A stretch of DNA of 64,000 nucleotides from assembly GCF_900215355.1 (NCBI RefSeq), contig NZ_OBEA01000008.1:101814-165813 (forward strand), read 5' to 3'. Below are positions 33,171-41,884 of the stretch, one piece after another. Under the pieces are notes generated by a model. That model ran no database searches, had not been told where the DNA came from, and saw only the letters and a program-made list of their open reading frames with translations. A program made the translations under genes and the position numbers. This stretch comes from Pseudooceanicola antarcticus (GTDB lineage: Bacteria; Pseudomonadota; Alphaproteobacteria; Rhodobacterales; Rhodobacteraceae). How positions within the stretch are numbered: position 1 is the first letter of the stretch; every line of letters starts with the position of its first letter.

Positions 33171-34067
33171 TCAGGCCTGCGCCATCATGCCCTTCTCATC
33201 CGCCAGCTCTCGCATGCGGTTCTGCAGCTTCTCGAAGGCCCGCACCTCGATCTGGCGGATACGCTCGCGGCTGACGTCGTATTTCGAAGAAAGATCCTCG
33301 AGCGTCACAGTCTCTTCGGTCAGGCGTCGCTGGGTCAGGATGTCCTTCTCGCGGTCGTTCAGCACATCCATCGCCTCGGCCAGCAGGGCACGGCGCGCGT
33401 CCAGCTCGTCACGGGCCTCGTAGTCGCTGGCCTGGTCGGCATCCTCGTCCTCCAGCCAGTCCTGCCACTGCATGGTGCTGTCGGCATCCGAGCCGACGGT
33501 GGCGTTCAGCGACGCGTCCGACCCCGCCATGCGGCGGTTCATCGAGGTCACCTCAGCCTCGGTCACGCCCAGATCATGGGCGATCTGCTTCACGTGCTCG
33601 GGGCGCAGGTCGCCCTCTTCCAGCGCGCCGATACGGGCCTTGGCCTTGCGCAGGTTGAAGAACAGCTTCTTCTGGGCCGAGGTGGTACCCAGCTTCACCA
33701 GGCTCCAGGACCGCAGGATGTATTCCTGGATCGAGGCCCGGATCCACCACATGGCGTAGGTCGCCAGGCGGAAGCCCCGCTCGGGATCGAAGCGCTTCAC
33801 CGCCTGCATCAGACCCACGTTGGCTTCGCTGATCACTTCGGCCTGGGGCAGGCCATAGCCGCGATAGCCCATGGCGATCTTGGCCGCGAGACGCAGGTGG
33901 CTGGTGACCAGCTTGTGCGCCGAGGGGGTATCCTGGTCCTCGACCCAACGCTTGGCCAGCATGTATTCCTCTTCCGGCTCCAGCATCGGAAACTTGCGGA
34001 TTTCCTGCATGTAGCGGTTCAGACCGCCTTCCGGGGACGGTGCCGGCAAATTTGCGTAATTACTCAA
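33171..34067 (-). CDS. rpoH: heat-shock sigma factor RpoH (sigma-32)
   Basis: This 298-residue sigma factor directs RNA polymerase to heat-shock promoters. The region 2 core is RFDPERGFRLATYAMWWIRASIQEY (about 95-120), and the RpoH-specific box QKKLFFNLRKAKARI follows (about 135-148). Region 4 carries LEDLSSKYDVSRERIRQIEVRAF near the C-terminus. All are textbook for sigma-32. Many Rhodobacterales have two RpoH paralogues; which one this is cannot be told. It is followed by a strong hairpin (33108-33131). Confidence 0.96.
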   Translation of the reverse strand: MSNYANLPAPSPEGGLNRYMQEIRKFPMLEPEEEYMLAKRWVEDQDTPSAHKLVTSHLRLAAKIAMGYRGYGLPQAEVISEANVGLMQAVKRFDPERGFRLATYAMWWIRASIQEYILRSWSLVKLGTTSAQKKLFFNLRKAKARIGALEEGDLRPEHVKQIAHDLGVTEAEVTSMNRRMAGSDASLNATVGSDADSTMQWQDWLEDEDADQASDYEARDELDARRALLAEAMDVLNDREKDILTQRRLTEETVTLEDLSSKYDVSRERIRQIEVRAFEKLQNRMRELADEKGMMAQA

Positions 34068-34325
34068 CTCTCTGTCCTTCCGAGGTTTTTATGCGCCATG
34101 TAAACCATCTTAACATGGACATAGGCATGCGGGTGACACGGTTCAACCATCTCTCACCCAAAGCCTAACGCGATATGAAGATTTCGCCCGCGGAAAGCGG
34201 CCCAGATGTCAGCCGCTCACGGTGCTTTGTTCGGCCTCACGATACTGCCGCACATCGATTGCCCGCAACGGCCATTTCTGCGCAAATTCGCACAACGGCG
34301 GGGCGCAGAAGCAGAGATCGGCAGC

Positions 34326-35378
34326 TCAGCTTTCGGGAAGCACGTCCAGCAGGGCCTGCATGTCCTCCGGCAGGGGCGCCTCGAAGCGCAGCAGCTCGCC
34401 GCTGACCGGATGGGTCACCCCCAGCACCGCCGCATGCAGGGCCTGGCGGGGAAAGGCATCCACCGCGGCTGCCGCTGCGGCCCCAAGCGCCTTGACCGAG
34501 GCCTTGCGGCGCCCGCCATAGACCGGATCCCCGACCAGCGCATGACCTGCATGGGCCATGTGCACCCGGATCTGATGGGTGCGCCCGGTCTCCAGCCGGC
34601 ATTCCACCAGCGCCAGCGCCGGCGGCGTGCCGATCCGCCTAAGCAGCCGCGCCCGCGTCACCGCATGGCGCCCCTGGTCGAAATAGACCGCCTGCTTCTG
34701 CCGGTCAGAGCGATGGCGGCCAAGCTGGGTCTGCAGCTTCAGCACCCCGCCCGGCTCGAAGGAGGCCCCTCGGATGCCACGCAGGCGCGGGTCGGCTGGG
34801 TCCGGCACGCCGTGGCAAAGCGCCAGGTAGGCGCGCTCGGCGGTGTGTTTCTCGAACTGCGCGGCCAGGGCGTGATGGGCCCGGTCGGACTTGGCCACGA
34901 CCAGCAGACCCGAGGTCTCCTTGTCGATGCGATGCACGATACCGGGGCGTTTCTCGCCACCGATCCCCGACAGGCTGTCGCCGCAATGGGCCAGCAGCGC
35001 ATTGACCAGCGTCCCGCCCGGACTGCCGGGCGCCGGATGCACCACCATGCCGGCGGGCTTGTTGACGATCACCATCTCGTCGTCCTCGAAGACGATATCC
35101 AGCGGGATCTCTTCCGCCTGGGTCTCGACCGCCACGGCCTCGGGCAGGGTGATCTCGATCAGGTCCCCTTCGGCGACCCTGGCCTTGGGATCACTCAGCA
35201 CCTCTGTGCCCCGCCGCACCTGGCCCTCGGAAATCAGCCGCGCCAGCCGGGTGCGCGACAGCGAGGCCTGCTCTGGCACATCGCGGGAAAGCGCCTTATC
35301 AAGACGCGCAGGCGGATCGGCCTCGATGCGCACCGACAGGACCTGGCCGGAAGGGATCTCGGAGATGGGACGGGACAT
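34326..35378 (-). CDS. RluA-family 23S rRNA pseudouridine synthase
   Basis: This 350-residue enzyme isomerises uridine to pseudouridine in rRNA. An N-terminal S4 domain (about 20-80, ARLDKALSRD... SRTRLARLISEGQV) precedes the catalytic domain. The catalytic aspartate lies in HRIDKETSGLLVVAK (about 150-164), and GRTHQIRVHMAHAGH is the second family block. The order S4 plus RluA fits RluC or RluD. The start at 35378 shares two bases with the oppositely oriented start of the DUF6476 gene (35377), so each promoter must lie inside the other gene. The open frame running upstream to 35612 is not coding. Confidence 0.9.
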   Translation of the reverse strand: MSRPISEIPSGQVLSVRIEADPPARLDKALSRDVPEQASLSRTRLARLISEGQVRRGTEVLSDPKARVAEGDLIEITLPEAVAVETQAEEIPLDIVFEDDEMVIVNKPAGMVVHPAPGSPGGTLVNALLAHCGDSLSGIGGEKRPGIVHRIDKETSGLLVVAKSDRAHHALAAQFEKHTAERAYLALCHGVPDPADPRLRGIRGASFEPGGVLKLQTQLGRHRSDRQKQAVYFDQGRHAVTRARLLRRIGTPPALALVECRLETGRTHQIRVHMAHAGHALVGDPVYGGRRKASVKALGAAAAAAVDAFPRQALHAAVLGVTHPVSGELLRFEAPLPEDMQALLDVLPES

Positions 35379-35697
35379 GCAGCGCGACCTTATGGCGGAA
35401 CCGGCAGCGGAGCCCGCCAACCTGCGCCTGCTGCGCCGGCTCGTGACCCTGCTTCTGGTGGTAATGATCCTGGGGCTGATAACGCTGGTCGGACTGATTG
35501 TCATCCGTTTTGCGCGTCCCCCCGCCCCTGCCCTGCCGGCAGAAATCACCCTGCCCGAAGGCACAAAGGCCGAAGCCGTCACCCAGGGCCGGGGCTGGTA
35601 CGCCGTCGTCACGGCCGATCAGCGCCTGCTGATCTTCGACACCACCGGCACCCTGCGCCAGGACATCGCCGTGCAAACCGGCCCCACCCTCGATTGA
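35377..35697 (+). CDS. DUF6476-type single-pass membrane protein
   Basis: This 106-residue protein has one membrane helix (about 29-52, LVTLLLVVMILGLITLVGLIVI) and a C-terminal domain (about 57-106, ITLPEGTKAEAVTQGRGWYAVVTADQRLLIFD) predicted to be periplasmic beta. The family is a Rhodobacterales protein of unknown function that I associate with an RluA-type neighbour. The ATG at 35377 has GGGAC just upstream; Met6 (35392) would separate the two genes but lacks a ribosome site. Confidence 0.75.
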   Translation: MQRDLMAEPAAEPANLRLLRRLVTLLLVVMILGLITLVGLIVIRFARPPAPALPAEITLPEGTKAEAVTQGRGWYAVVTADQRLLIFDTTGTLRQDIAVQTGPTLD

Positions 35698-35722
35698 CCG
35701 CGCGCAATCCGCAAGCGCACTC

Positions 35723-35865
35723 GAGTATCTTCAGCCTGGTGATGCGACATGCCGTCGGCGCTTCCAGGCACCCTAAGTTTGCAAAGGGCGGGCCCGCGGT
35801 TTGCAAATGGCCCCGTCCCGGCCTCCAAAGCCCCTCCAAACATCATCACCAGGCTGAAAATACTC
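35723..35865. repeat. 143-bp inverted-repeat element (MITE- or REP-like)
   Basis: A 22-bp arm (GAGTATCTTC... at 35723-35744) is repeated in inverted orientation at 35844-35865 with one mismatch. Inside lie two TTTGCAAA palindromes (35778-35785 and 35800-35807) around a GGGCGGGCCCGCGG core. The element fills most of the space between DUF6476 and sthA. A single arm copy occurs at 21207-21228. There is no coding capacity. Confidence 0.65.
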
Positions 35866-35911
35866 ACTCGAACGCCCACCGCAGGGCGACAGGTTCGATC
35901 ATCCGGGAGCG

Positions 35912-37303
35912 CTACCCGGCGCCCATCCGGTTCCAGGCATCCAGCCCGGCGACCTTGTAGGCCTCGGCCAGGGTCGGATAGTTGAAGGTATTCTCGACGA
36001 AGAAATCCACCGTGCCATGCAGGTTGATCACCGCCTGGCCGATATGGATGAGCTCGGTGGCCCCTTCCCCGACGATATGCGCGCCCAGCAGGCGGCGCGA
36101 CTTGAGCGAGAAGATCAGCTTCAGGAAGCCCGCATGCACCCCCATGATATGCCCCCGCGACGTCTCGCGGAACCGCGCGATCCCGCATTCATAGGGCTCA
36201 CCCGAGGCGCGCACCTCTTCCTCGGATTGCCCCACGGTCGAGATCTCGGGCACGGCGTAGATGCCATAGGGGAAGGTCTCGGGCGGCGGCGGAGGCGAAA
36301 CCTCGAAGGCGTGGCAGGCGGCAACGCGGCCCTGCTCCATCGAAGTCGAGGCCAGCGCCGGGAAGCCGATCACGTCGCCGGCGGCATAGATATTGGGGGC
36401 CTCGGTCTGGAAGGTATGGGGGTTCACCTTGAGGCGGCCGCGGCTGTCGGGCTCGATGCCGATGGCGGGCAGGTTCAGCCGCTCGACATTGCCCGCGCGC
36501 CCGGCGGCAAAAAGCAGCGTGTCCGAGCGCACCCGCCGCCCGTCGTCCAGCACAAGGTCCACCCCGGTGGGCCCGGTCGAGACCGATTTCACCTTGGCAC
36601 CCAACCGGATGGTCATGCCCCGGTCGCGCATCTGGTGGATGAAGTCATCGACGATCTCGCGATCGACGAAGCTGAGGATCTCGTCCCGCGCCTCGACCAG
36701 GGTCACCGGCACGTCGAGCGCCGAGAAGATCGTGGCATATTCCACCCCGATCACCCCGCCGCCGATCACCGTCATCGAACGCGGGATCCGCTCCAGCTCG
36801 AGGATCTCGTCACTGTCGAAGACCCGGCTGCGGTCGAAGGGGATATGGGAGGGGCGATAGGGATGTGTGCCGGTGGCAATCAGCGCCTTGTCGAATTCGA
36901 CCATGGTGCATTCGCCGGTCTCGGTGCGGATCTCGGCGGTATTGCTGTCGAGAAAGCGCACTTCGCCGAAGCCCGAGCGCACCATGTTGCGCATGAACTG
37001 GTGCTGCAGCACCTCGACCTCGTGATCCAGGGTCTTGTGCAGCCGCTGCATCAGGTCGATGGCAGAGATATCCTGCTTCACCCGGTAGCCCTGGCCGTAG
37101 AAGCCGCGCTCACGCCAGCCCGAGAGGTTCAGCACCGTCTCGCGCAGGGTCTTCGAAGGGATCGTGCCGGTATGGACCGAGACCCCGCCCAGCCGTCGCC
37201 CCTTGTCGACCACCAGCACGCTCTTGCCCAGCTTGGCCGATTGCACCGCCGCGCGGCGCCCGGCGGGCCCCGAGCCGATCACCAGCATGTCGATCCTGTC
37301 CAT
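35912..37303 (-). CDS. sthA: soluble pyridine nucleotide transhydrogenase, Si-specific
   Basis: This 463-residue FAD enzyme transfers hydride between NADH and NADPH pools. It has the N-terminal FAD loop VIGSGPAGRRAA (about 8-19), then GGVSVHTGTIPSKTLRE (about 39-55), where the paired redox cysteines of related disulfide reductases are absent, as expected for SthA. A central NAD loop VIGGGVIGVEYATIF and the dimerisation domain ending GLDAWNRMGAG follow. GGAGGGACCT precedes the ATG at 37303. It is monocistronic and divergent from the DEAD-box helicase gene. Confidence 0.93.
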   Translation of the reverse strand: MDRIDMLVIGSGPAGRRAAVQSAKLGKSVLVVDKGRRLGGVSVHTGTIPSKTLRETVLNLSGWRERGFYGQGYRVKQDISAIDLMQRLHKTLDHEVEVLQHQFMRNMVRSGFGEVRFLDSNTAEIRTETGECTMVEFDKALIATGTHPYRPSHIPFDRSRVFDSDEILELERIPRSMTVIGGGVIGVEYATIFSALDVPVTLVEARDEILSFVDREIVDDFIHQMRDRGMTIRLGAKVKSVSTGPTGVDLVLDDGRRVRSDTLLFAAGRAGNVERLNLPAIGIEPDSRGRLKVNPHTFQTEAPNIYAAGDVIGFPALASTSMEQGRVAACHAFEVSPPPPPETFPYGIYAVPEISTVGQSEEEVRASGEPYECGIARFRETSRGHIMGVHAGFLKLIFSLKSRRLLGAHIVGEGATELIHIGQAVINLHGTVDFFVENTFNYPTLAEAYKVAGLDAWNRMGAG

Positions 37304-37660
37304 AGGTCCCTCCTGCACGGCCGGTACGGCCCTTCCCGCAGAGAAACGGGTTTGCCCGCATCCGGCAACAGGCGGGACAAGATGCCCGCCCCGGTCCCTC
37401 TGCTCGGGCAGCATGTCAGGAAGGCGTTACGAAATTCGCCCATGAAATGAGCATCAAAGCCCGGCCGCAGCTCCCCGCACCACGGCGGCGCCACCCCGGT
37501 CCCGGTCGCATGGAACCGCCGAAAAGGGACAAAATCCCCCTAAATACAGCCTCTGCGGGCAAATTGGCGATATACTTTACCCGCGCGCCCCGTTACAGGG
37601 GCGGCTTCCGTCCCGACGAAGCGCCACGAAGGCGCCGATTTCCCATTGGAGCCCCGTAAA

Positions 37661-39838
37661 ATGATCCCCCCCCTCTCCGAGGCGCTGGCCGAGCGCGGCT
37701 ATGACACGCTGACCGCCGTGCAGGAGGCCGTCTCCGACCCCGAGCTGGTCTCGCAAGACCTTCTCGTCTCGGCCCAGACCGGCTCTGGCAAGACCGTCGG
37801 TTTCGGCCTGGCCATCGCCCCCACCCTGCTGGGAGAGGCCACCGAATTCGGCCCCGCCGCCACGCCGCAGGCGCTGATCATCGCACCGACCCGCGAGTTG
37901 GCACTGCAGGTGATGCAGGAGCTGCGCTGGCTCTACGGCAAGGCCGGCGCCCATGTGATGGCCTGCGTCGGCGGCATGGACATGCGCCAGGAGCGCCGTG
38001 CCCTGGAACGCGGCACCCATATCGTCGTCGGCACCCCCGGCCGTCTCTCGGACCACCTGCGCCGTGGCGCGCTGGACCTGGGCGAGATCCGCGCCGTGGT
38101 GCTGGACGAGGCCGACGAGATGCTCGACCTGGGCTTCCGCGAAGACCTTGAGTTCATCTTGGGCGAGGCCCCGGCCGAACGCCGCACGCTGCTCTTCTCG
38201 GCCACCGTCTCTCCGATGATCGCCAAGCTGGCCGCCGAGGTGCAGACCGATGCCAAGCGCATCAACCTGGTGACCAAGGCCGAGCAGCATTCCGACATCT
38301 CCTACCAGGCGGTGCGCGTCGCCCATTCCGACAGCGACAACGCGATCTTCAACCTGCTGCGTTTCCACGAGGGCGAAAGCGCCATCGTCTTCGCCAACAC
38401 CCGCGTCGCGGTGAACAACCTCGCCGCGCGCCTCGGCAATCGCGGCATCCCCGTGGTGACGCTCTCCGGTGAACTCAGCCAGGCCGAACGTGGCCACGCG
38501 CTGCAGGCCATGCGCGACGGGCGCGCCCGTGTCTGCGTCGCCACCGACGTGGCCGCACGCGGCATCGACCTGCCGAACCTGACGCTGGTCATCCACGCCG
38601 ACCTGCCCACCAATACCGAAAGCCTGCTGCACCGCTCGGGCCGGACCGGCCGCGCCGGCCGCAAGGGCACCTCGGCGCTGATCGTGCCGCCGAAGGCCGT
38701 GCACCGCGCCGAACGCCTGCTGAAATGGGCCAAGATCGAAGCCGAATGGACCCTGCCCCCCTCAGCGCAGGAGATCCTCGAGCGTGACGAGGTCAACCTG
38801 ATGGAAGACCCCGCCTGGGCCGAGCCGGTGGACGAGGAAACCACCGCCCTCGCCGCCCGCCTGCTGGAGCGCCACGGCGCCGAAGCCGTCGCTGCCGCCT
38901 TCCTGCGCCAGCGCCGCGCCAAGCATGCCGCGCCCGAAGAGCTGCTGGCCCCCGATGCCGGCCCCTCCAAGGCGCCGCGCGATTTCGGGCCTGCAAAGTG
39001 GTATTCGCTCTCCGTCGGTCGCGCCACCCGCGCCGAGCCGCGCTGGCTGCTGCCCATGGTGCTGCGTGCCACGGACCTCGAAAAGAGCGCCATCGGCGCC
39101 ATCCGTATCCGCGAAGACGAGACCTTCATCGAAGTGGCCGAGGCCTCCTCGGCGCAGTTCGATGCCGCGCTCGGCGCCGATGGCGAGCTGGCCGATGACA
39201 TCAAGGCCCGCAAGCTGGATGCCGCCCCCGACCTCGGCCCTTCGGGTCCGCGCAAGGGCGGCAAGCCCGGCGGTCCGCGCGGCGGCTCCTTCGGCGGTCC
39301 CCGTGGCGATCGCCCCGGCGGCGACCGGGGTGGCTACCAGGGCAAGCGCAATGATGATCGCGGCGACCGCGGCGACTTCAAGAGCCGTCCCAAGCCGCGC
39401 CGCGACTTCGACGACGCACCCCGCGTCGACGATCCCGAGGTGAAGGCCCCCTACAAGCCCCGCAAGGACGCCGGCGCGCCGAAATCCACCGCCCGCGTCT
39501 GGAAGGACAAGGGTCCGCGCGACGCAGGCCCCGGTGCCCGCGACGACAAGCCCGGCTTCAAGAAGGCCGGTGGATTCAAGAAGGAAGGCGGCTTCAAGAA
39601 AGAAGGCGGTTTCAAGAAGGACGGCCCGAAGAAGGACGGCGGCGGCTTCAAGAAGCCCGGCGGCAAGAGCTTCGGTGACAAGAAGCCAGGTGCCAAGGCC
39701 CCTGCGGCCCGGCGTGGCGGCGTGAAGAAGGATGGCACCTTCCAGGGCGCCGGCTTCCAGCGCCCCGATGGCAAGCCTGCTGCCCGCAAGCCCCGGATGA
39801 CCGCCGACACCCCGCCGCGCCGCAAGCCGCGCGACTGA
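37661..39838 (+). CDS. DEAD-box RNA helicase with DbpA-like RNA-binding domain and Lys/Gly/Arg tail
   Basis: This 725-residue ATP-dependent RNA helicase carries motif I AQTGSGKT (about 39-46), Ia PTRELALQ, II LDEADEMLD (about 150), III SAT, and VI HRSGRTGRAG (about 325). An RRM-like DbpA RNA-binding segment occupies about 445-515 (FGPAKWYSLSVGRATRAEPRW). The last ~200 residues are Gly/Arg/Lys-rich with short repeats of the type GGFKKEGGFKK. The architecture is like DeaD/CsdA, active in ribosome assembly and cold adaptation. ATG 37661 has GGAG 9 bases upstream; a TTG at 37646 is less likely. A strong terminator follows. Confidence 0.92.
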   Translation: MIPPLSEALAERGYDTLTAVQEAVSDPELVSQDLLVSAQTGSGKTVGFGLAIAPTLLGEATEFGPAATPQALIIAPTRELALQVMQELRWLYGKAGAHVMACVGGMDMRQERRALERGTHIVVGTPGRLSDHLRRGALDLGEIRAVVLDEADEMLDLGFREDLEFILGEAPAERRTLLFSATVSPMIAKLAAEVQTDAKRINLVTKAEQHSDISYQAVRVAHSDSDNAIFNLLRFHEGESAIVFANTRVAVNNLAARLGNRGIPVVTLSGELSQAERGHALQAMRDGRARVCVATDVAARGIDLPNLTLVIHADLPTNTESLLHRSGRTGRAGRKGTSALIVPPKAVHRAERLLKWAKIEAEWTLPPSAQEILERDEVNLMEDPAWAEPVDEETTALAARLLERHGAEAVAAAFLRQRRAKHAAPEELLAPDAGPSKAPRDFGPAKWYSLSVGRATRAEPRWLLPMVLRATDLEKSAIGAIRIREDETFIEVAEASSAQFDAALGADGELADDIKARKLDAAPDLGPSGPRKGGKPGGPRGGSFGGPRGDRPGGDRGGYQGKRNDDRGDRGDFKSRPKPRRDFDDAPRVDDPEVKAPYKPRKDAGAPKSTARVWKDKGPRDAGPGARDDKPGFKKAGGFKKEGGFKKEGGFKKDGPKKDGGGFKKPGGKSFGDKKPGAKAPAARRGGVKKDGTFQGAGFQRPDGKPAARKPRMTADTPPRRKPRD

Positions 39839-39861
39839 TCGCGGATCTCCTTGAAAAAACG

Positions 39862-39886
39862 AAGGGCGCCCTCGGGGCGCCCTTTT
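39862..39886 (+). terminator. rho-independent terminator of the DEAD-box helicase gene
   Basis: AAGGGCGCCC (39862-39871) pairs with GGGCGCCCTT (39875-39884) around TCG, and the stem runs into TTTT. It lies 24 bases after the stop codon. Confidence 0.9.
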
Positions 39887-39920
39887 GCGTTGTCCTGAAC
39901 GGTGTGCCGCGCCGTCGCGG

Positions 39921-40619
39921 CTACCGGCCTAGCGCCTCGCGCAGGGATTGCGGGCGCGGCACCAGATTGCGCAGATCCAGCGAGGCCATGAGATCCAGCA
40001 GGTGGTTCTTCATCAGCTCTTCCGCCAGAACCCCGTCGCGCGCCTCGAAGGCGTCGATCAGCGCGTGGTGCGCCTGGCTTTCGCACATGGCGGCGCGACG
40101 GCGCCAATAGAGCGCGATGATCAGCGAGGACCGCGAGATCAGCTCGGAGACGAAGGCCTCGATGGTGCGCTGATCGGCGACCTGGGCGATGAGGATATGG
40201 AACTGGCCCGAGAGGAACAGCGCCCGCCCCGTGTCGCCTTCGCGCAGCGCATCATGCTCGGCGGTGATATGGGCGCGCAGCTCATCCAGCGCCGCGTCGG
40301 TCATGCGCACGGCGGCGGAATGGGCGGTGCGTGGCTCCAGCAGCGCGCGGGCCTCGAAGACCTCGCGGGCCTCGGCCACCGTGGGCTGGGCCACGAAGGC
40401 GCCCCGGTTGCGCTTCAGCTCGACCAGGCGACGGTAGGAGAGCGCCTGCAGCGCCGCGCGCACCAGCGTCCGGCTGATCCCATAGGCCTCGCCCAGTTCG
40501 TCCTCGCCCAACTTGGTGCCGGGGGGGAGCCGATGTTCGTGAATGGCTCTTTCAAGATCGCCCGCGACGGTCTCGCTCGTCCAGGTCTTTGCGTCGCTGG
40601 GGGTCATGGCCTCGGTCAC
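39921..40619 (-). CDS. GntR/FadR-subfamily (FCD) transcriptional regulator
   Basis: This 232-residue repressor has an N-terminal winged helix (about 12-80, HRLPPGTKLGEDELGEAYGISRTLVRAALQALSYRRLV) and a C-terminal all-helical FCD ligand domain (about 90-220) with the metal/ligand residues of the family in FEARALLEP and the H-containing SGQFHILIA segment. GTG at 40619 has GAGG 7 bases upstream; ATG at 40607 is an alternative. It is divergent from the ABC/racemase operon and most likely controls it, binding in the 235-base intergenic region where palindromes are visible. The effector is unknown, presumably the imported compound or its product. Confidence 0.9.
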   Translation of the reverse strand: MTEAMTPSDAKTWTSETVAGDLERAIHEHRLPPGTKLGEDELGEAYGISRTLVRAALQALSYRRLVELKRNRGAFVAQPTVAEAREVFEARALLEPRTAHSAAVRMTDAALDELRAHITAEHDALREGDTGRALFLSGQFHILIAQVADQRTIEAFVSELISRSSLIIALYWRRRAAMCESQAHHALIDAFEARDGVLAEELMKNHLLDLMASLDLRNLVPRPQSLREALGR

Positions 40620-40697
40620 AGGTTGCCTCTGTTTCTCTTTTTACGATTCGCGGTGGCGGGAACAAGGCGGACGCGGCGAAGAGCCGTTGTGAACTAA

Positions 40698-40724
40698 GTT
40701 GTATACGATATTGCGCTCAATATT
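40698..40724. promoter_or_regulatory. candidate GntR operator region
   Basis: TTGTATACGA (40698-40707), close to the TTGTATACAA-type palindromes bound by FCD-GntR repressors, is followed by CAATATTG (40717-40724), a perfect palindrome. ATATTG also repeats directly within this stretch. It lies between the divergent gntR and ABC operon starts. Confidence 0.45.
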
Positions 40725-40854
40725 GAAACGATTGGACACAATGCTGCACAAGTTTCGCTCATTCCCAGGTACGACGACCCTCCGGCGGACGTTTTCATGA
40801 CGATTCCGCAGCGCAGCACCGCAGGCTGATCGCAACAGCCGCAGTGGAGGTAAC

Positions 40855-41832
40855 ATGCGCACGGGCTACGATCTTGAACTGGTTCACCTGACCAAGCGCT
40901 ACGGGGACACCCTGGCCGTGAAAGACCTGAACCATGTCTTCGCGCCGGGCAGCTACGTCTGCTTCCTCGGGCCCTCGGGCTGCGGCAAATCCTCGACCCT
41001 GCGGATGATCGCCGGCCACGAGGAGGTCAGCGAAGGCTCGATCCTGCTCGACGGGGCCGATGTCTCGCACCTGGCGCCGGCGCAGCGCGGCACGGCGATG
41101 ATGTTCCAGAACTACGCGCTCTTTCCGCATCTGAGCGTGCGCGACAACGTGGCCTTCTCGCTGCGCATGAAGGGCGTCGACAAGCCCACCCGTCACGCCC
41201 GCGCCAACGAGTTGCTGGAGCTCGTCGACATGACCCACCTGGCCGACCGCCTGCCGGCGCAGCTTTCGGGCGGCCAGCAGCAGCGGGTTGCCCTGGCGCG
41301 CGCGCTGGTGACCGAACCCAAGGTGCTGCTGCTCGACGAGCCGCTCTCGGCGCTCGATCCGTTCCTGCGCATCCGCATGCGGACCGAGCTGAAGAAACTG
41401 CAGCGCGAGCTGGGCATCACCTTCATCCACGTCACCCACGGCCAGGACGAGGCCCTGGCGCTGGCCGACGAGATCGTGGTGATGAACAACGCCGTTATCG
41501 AACAGGCCGGCCCCGCGCGAGAGGTCTGGGCCCGCCCGCGCACCGAATTCGTCGCCCGTTTCATCGGCGGCCACAACGTGCTGGCCCTGCCGCAGGGCAA
41601 GGTCACCGTGCGTGCCGATGCCGTGCGCCTGAGCAACGAGGGCCTCGTCGGCGCGACCATCACCGCGGTCGAGTACCAGGGGGCCTCGGTCGCCGTCACC
41701 ACCCGCACCGAAGCAGGAGACGAGGTCCTGGCATTGCTGCCCGAGGACGCTTTCTTCGCTTCCCCGAAATCCCCCGGCGAGGCCGTGAAGCTCAGCTGGG
41801 ACGAAGGGCGGCTCCACCGCCTCGAGGGCTGA
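40855..41832 (+). CDS. ABC importer ATPase, PotA/polyamine-opine type
   Basis: This 325-residue ATPase has Walker A GPSGCGKSS (about 39-47), Q-loop MFQNYALFPH, signature LSGGQQQRVALARAL, Walker B VLLLDEPLSALD and the switch histidine in HVTHGQDEA. A C-terminal TOBE-like regulatory segment follows (about 235-325). The sub-type is that of the spermidine/putrescine/Fe3+/opine importers. It is the first gene of a five-gene unit: ATPase, binding protein, two permeases and racemase. Control by the divergent GntR protein is likely. The substrate is discussed with the racemase gene. Confidence 0.93.
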   Translation: MRTGYDLELVHLTKRYGDTLAVKDLNHVFAPGSYVCFLGPSGCGKSSTLRMIAGHEEVSEGSILLDGADVSHLAPAQRGTAMMFQNYALFPHLSVRDNVAFSLRMKGVDKPTRHARANELLELVDMTHLADRLPAQLSGGQQQRVALARALVTEPKVLLLDEPLSALDPFLRIRMRTELKKLQRELGITFIHVTHGQDEALALADEIVVMNNAVIEQAGPAREVWARPRTEFVARFIGGHNVLALPQGKVTVRADAVRLSNEGLVGATITAVEYQGASVAVTTRTEAGDEVLALLPEDAFFASPKSPGEAVKLSWDEGRLHRLEG

Positions 41833-41884
41833 CACGGCCCAAACCAAGACCGAAGAAAATCGGATCAACAGAGAGGAAATCACA

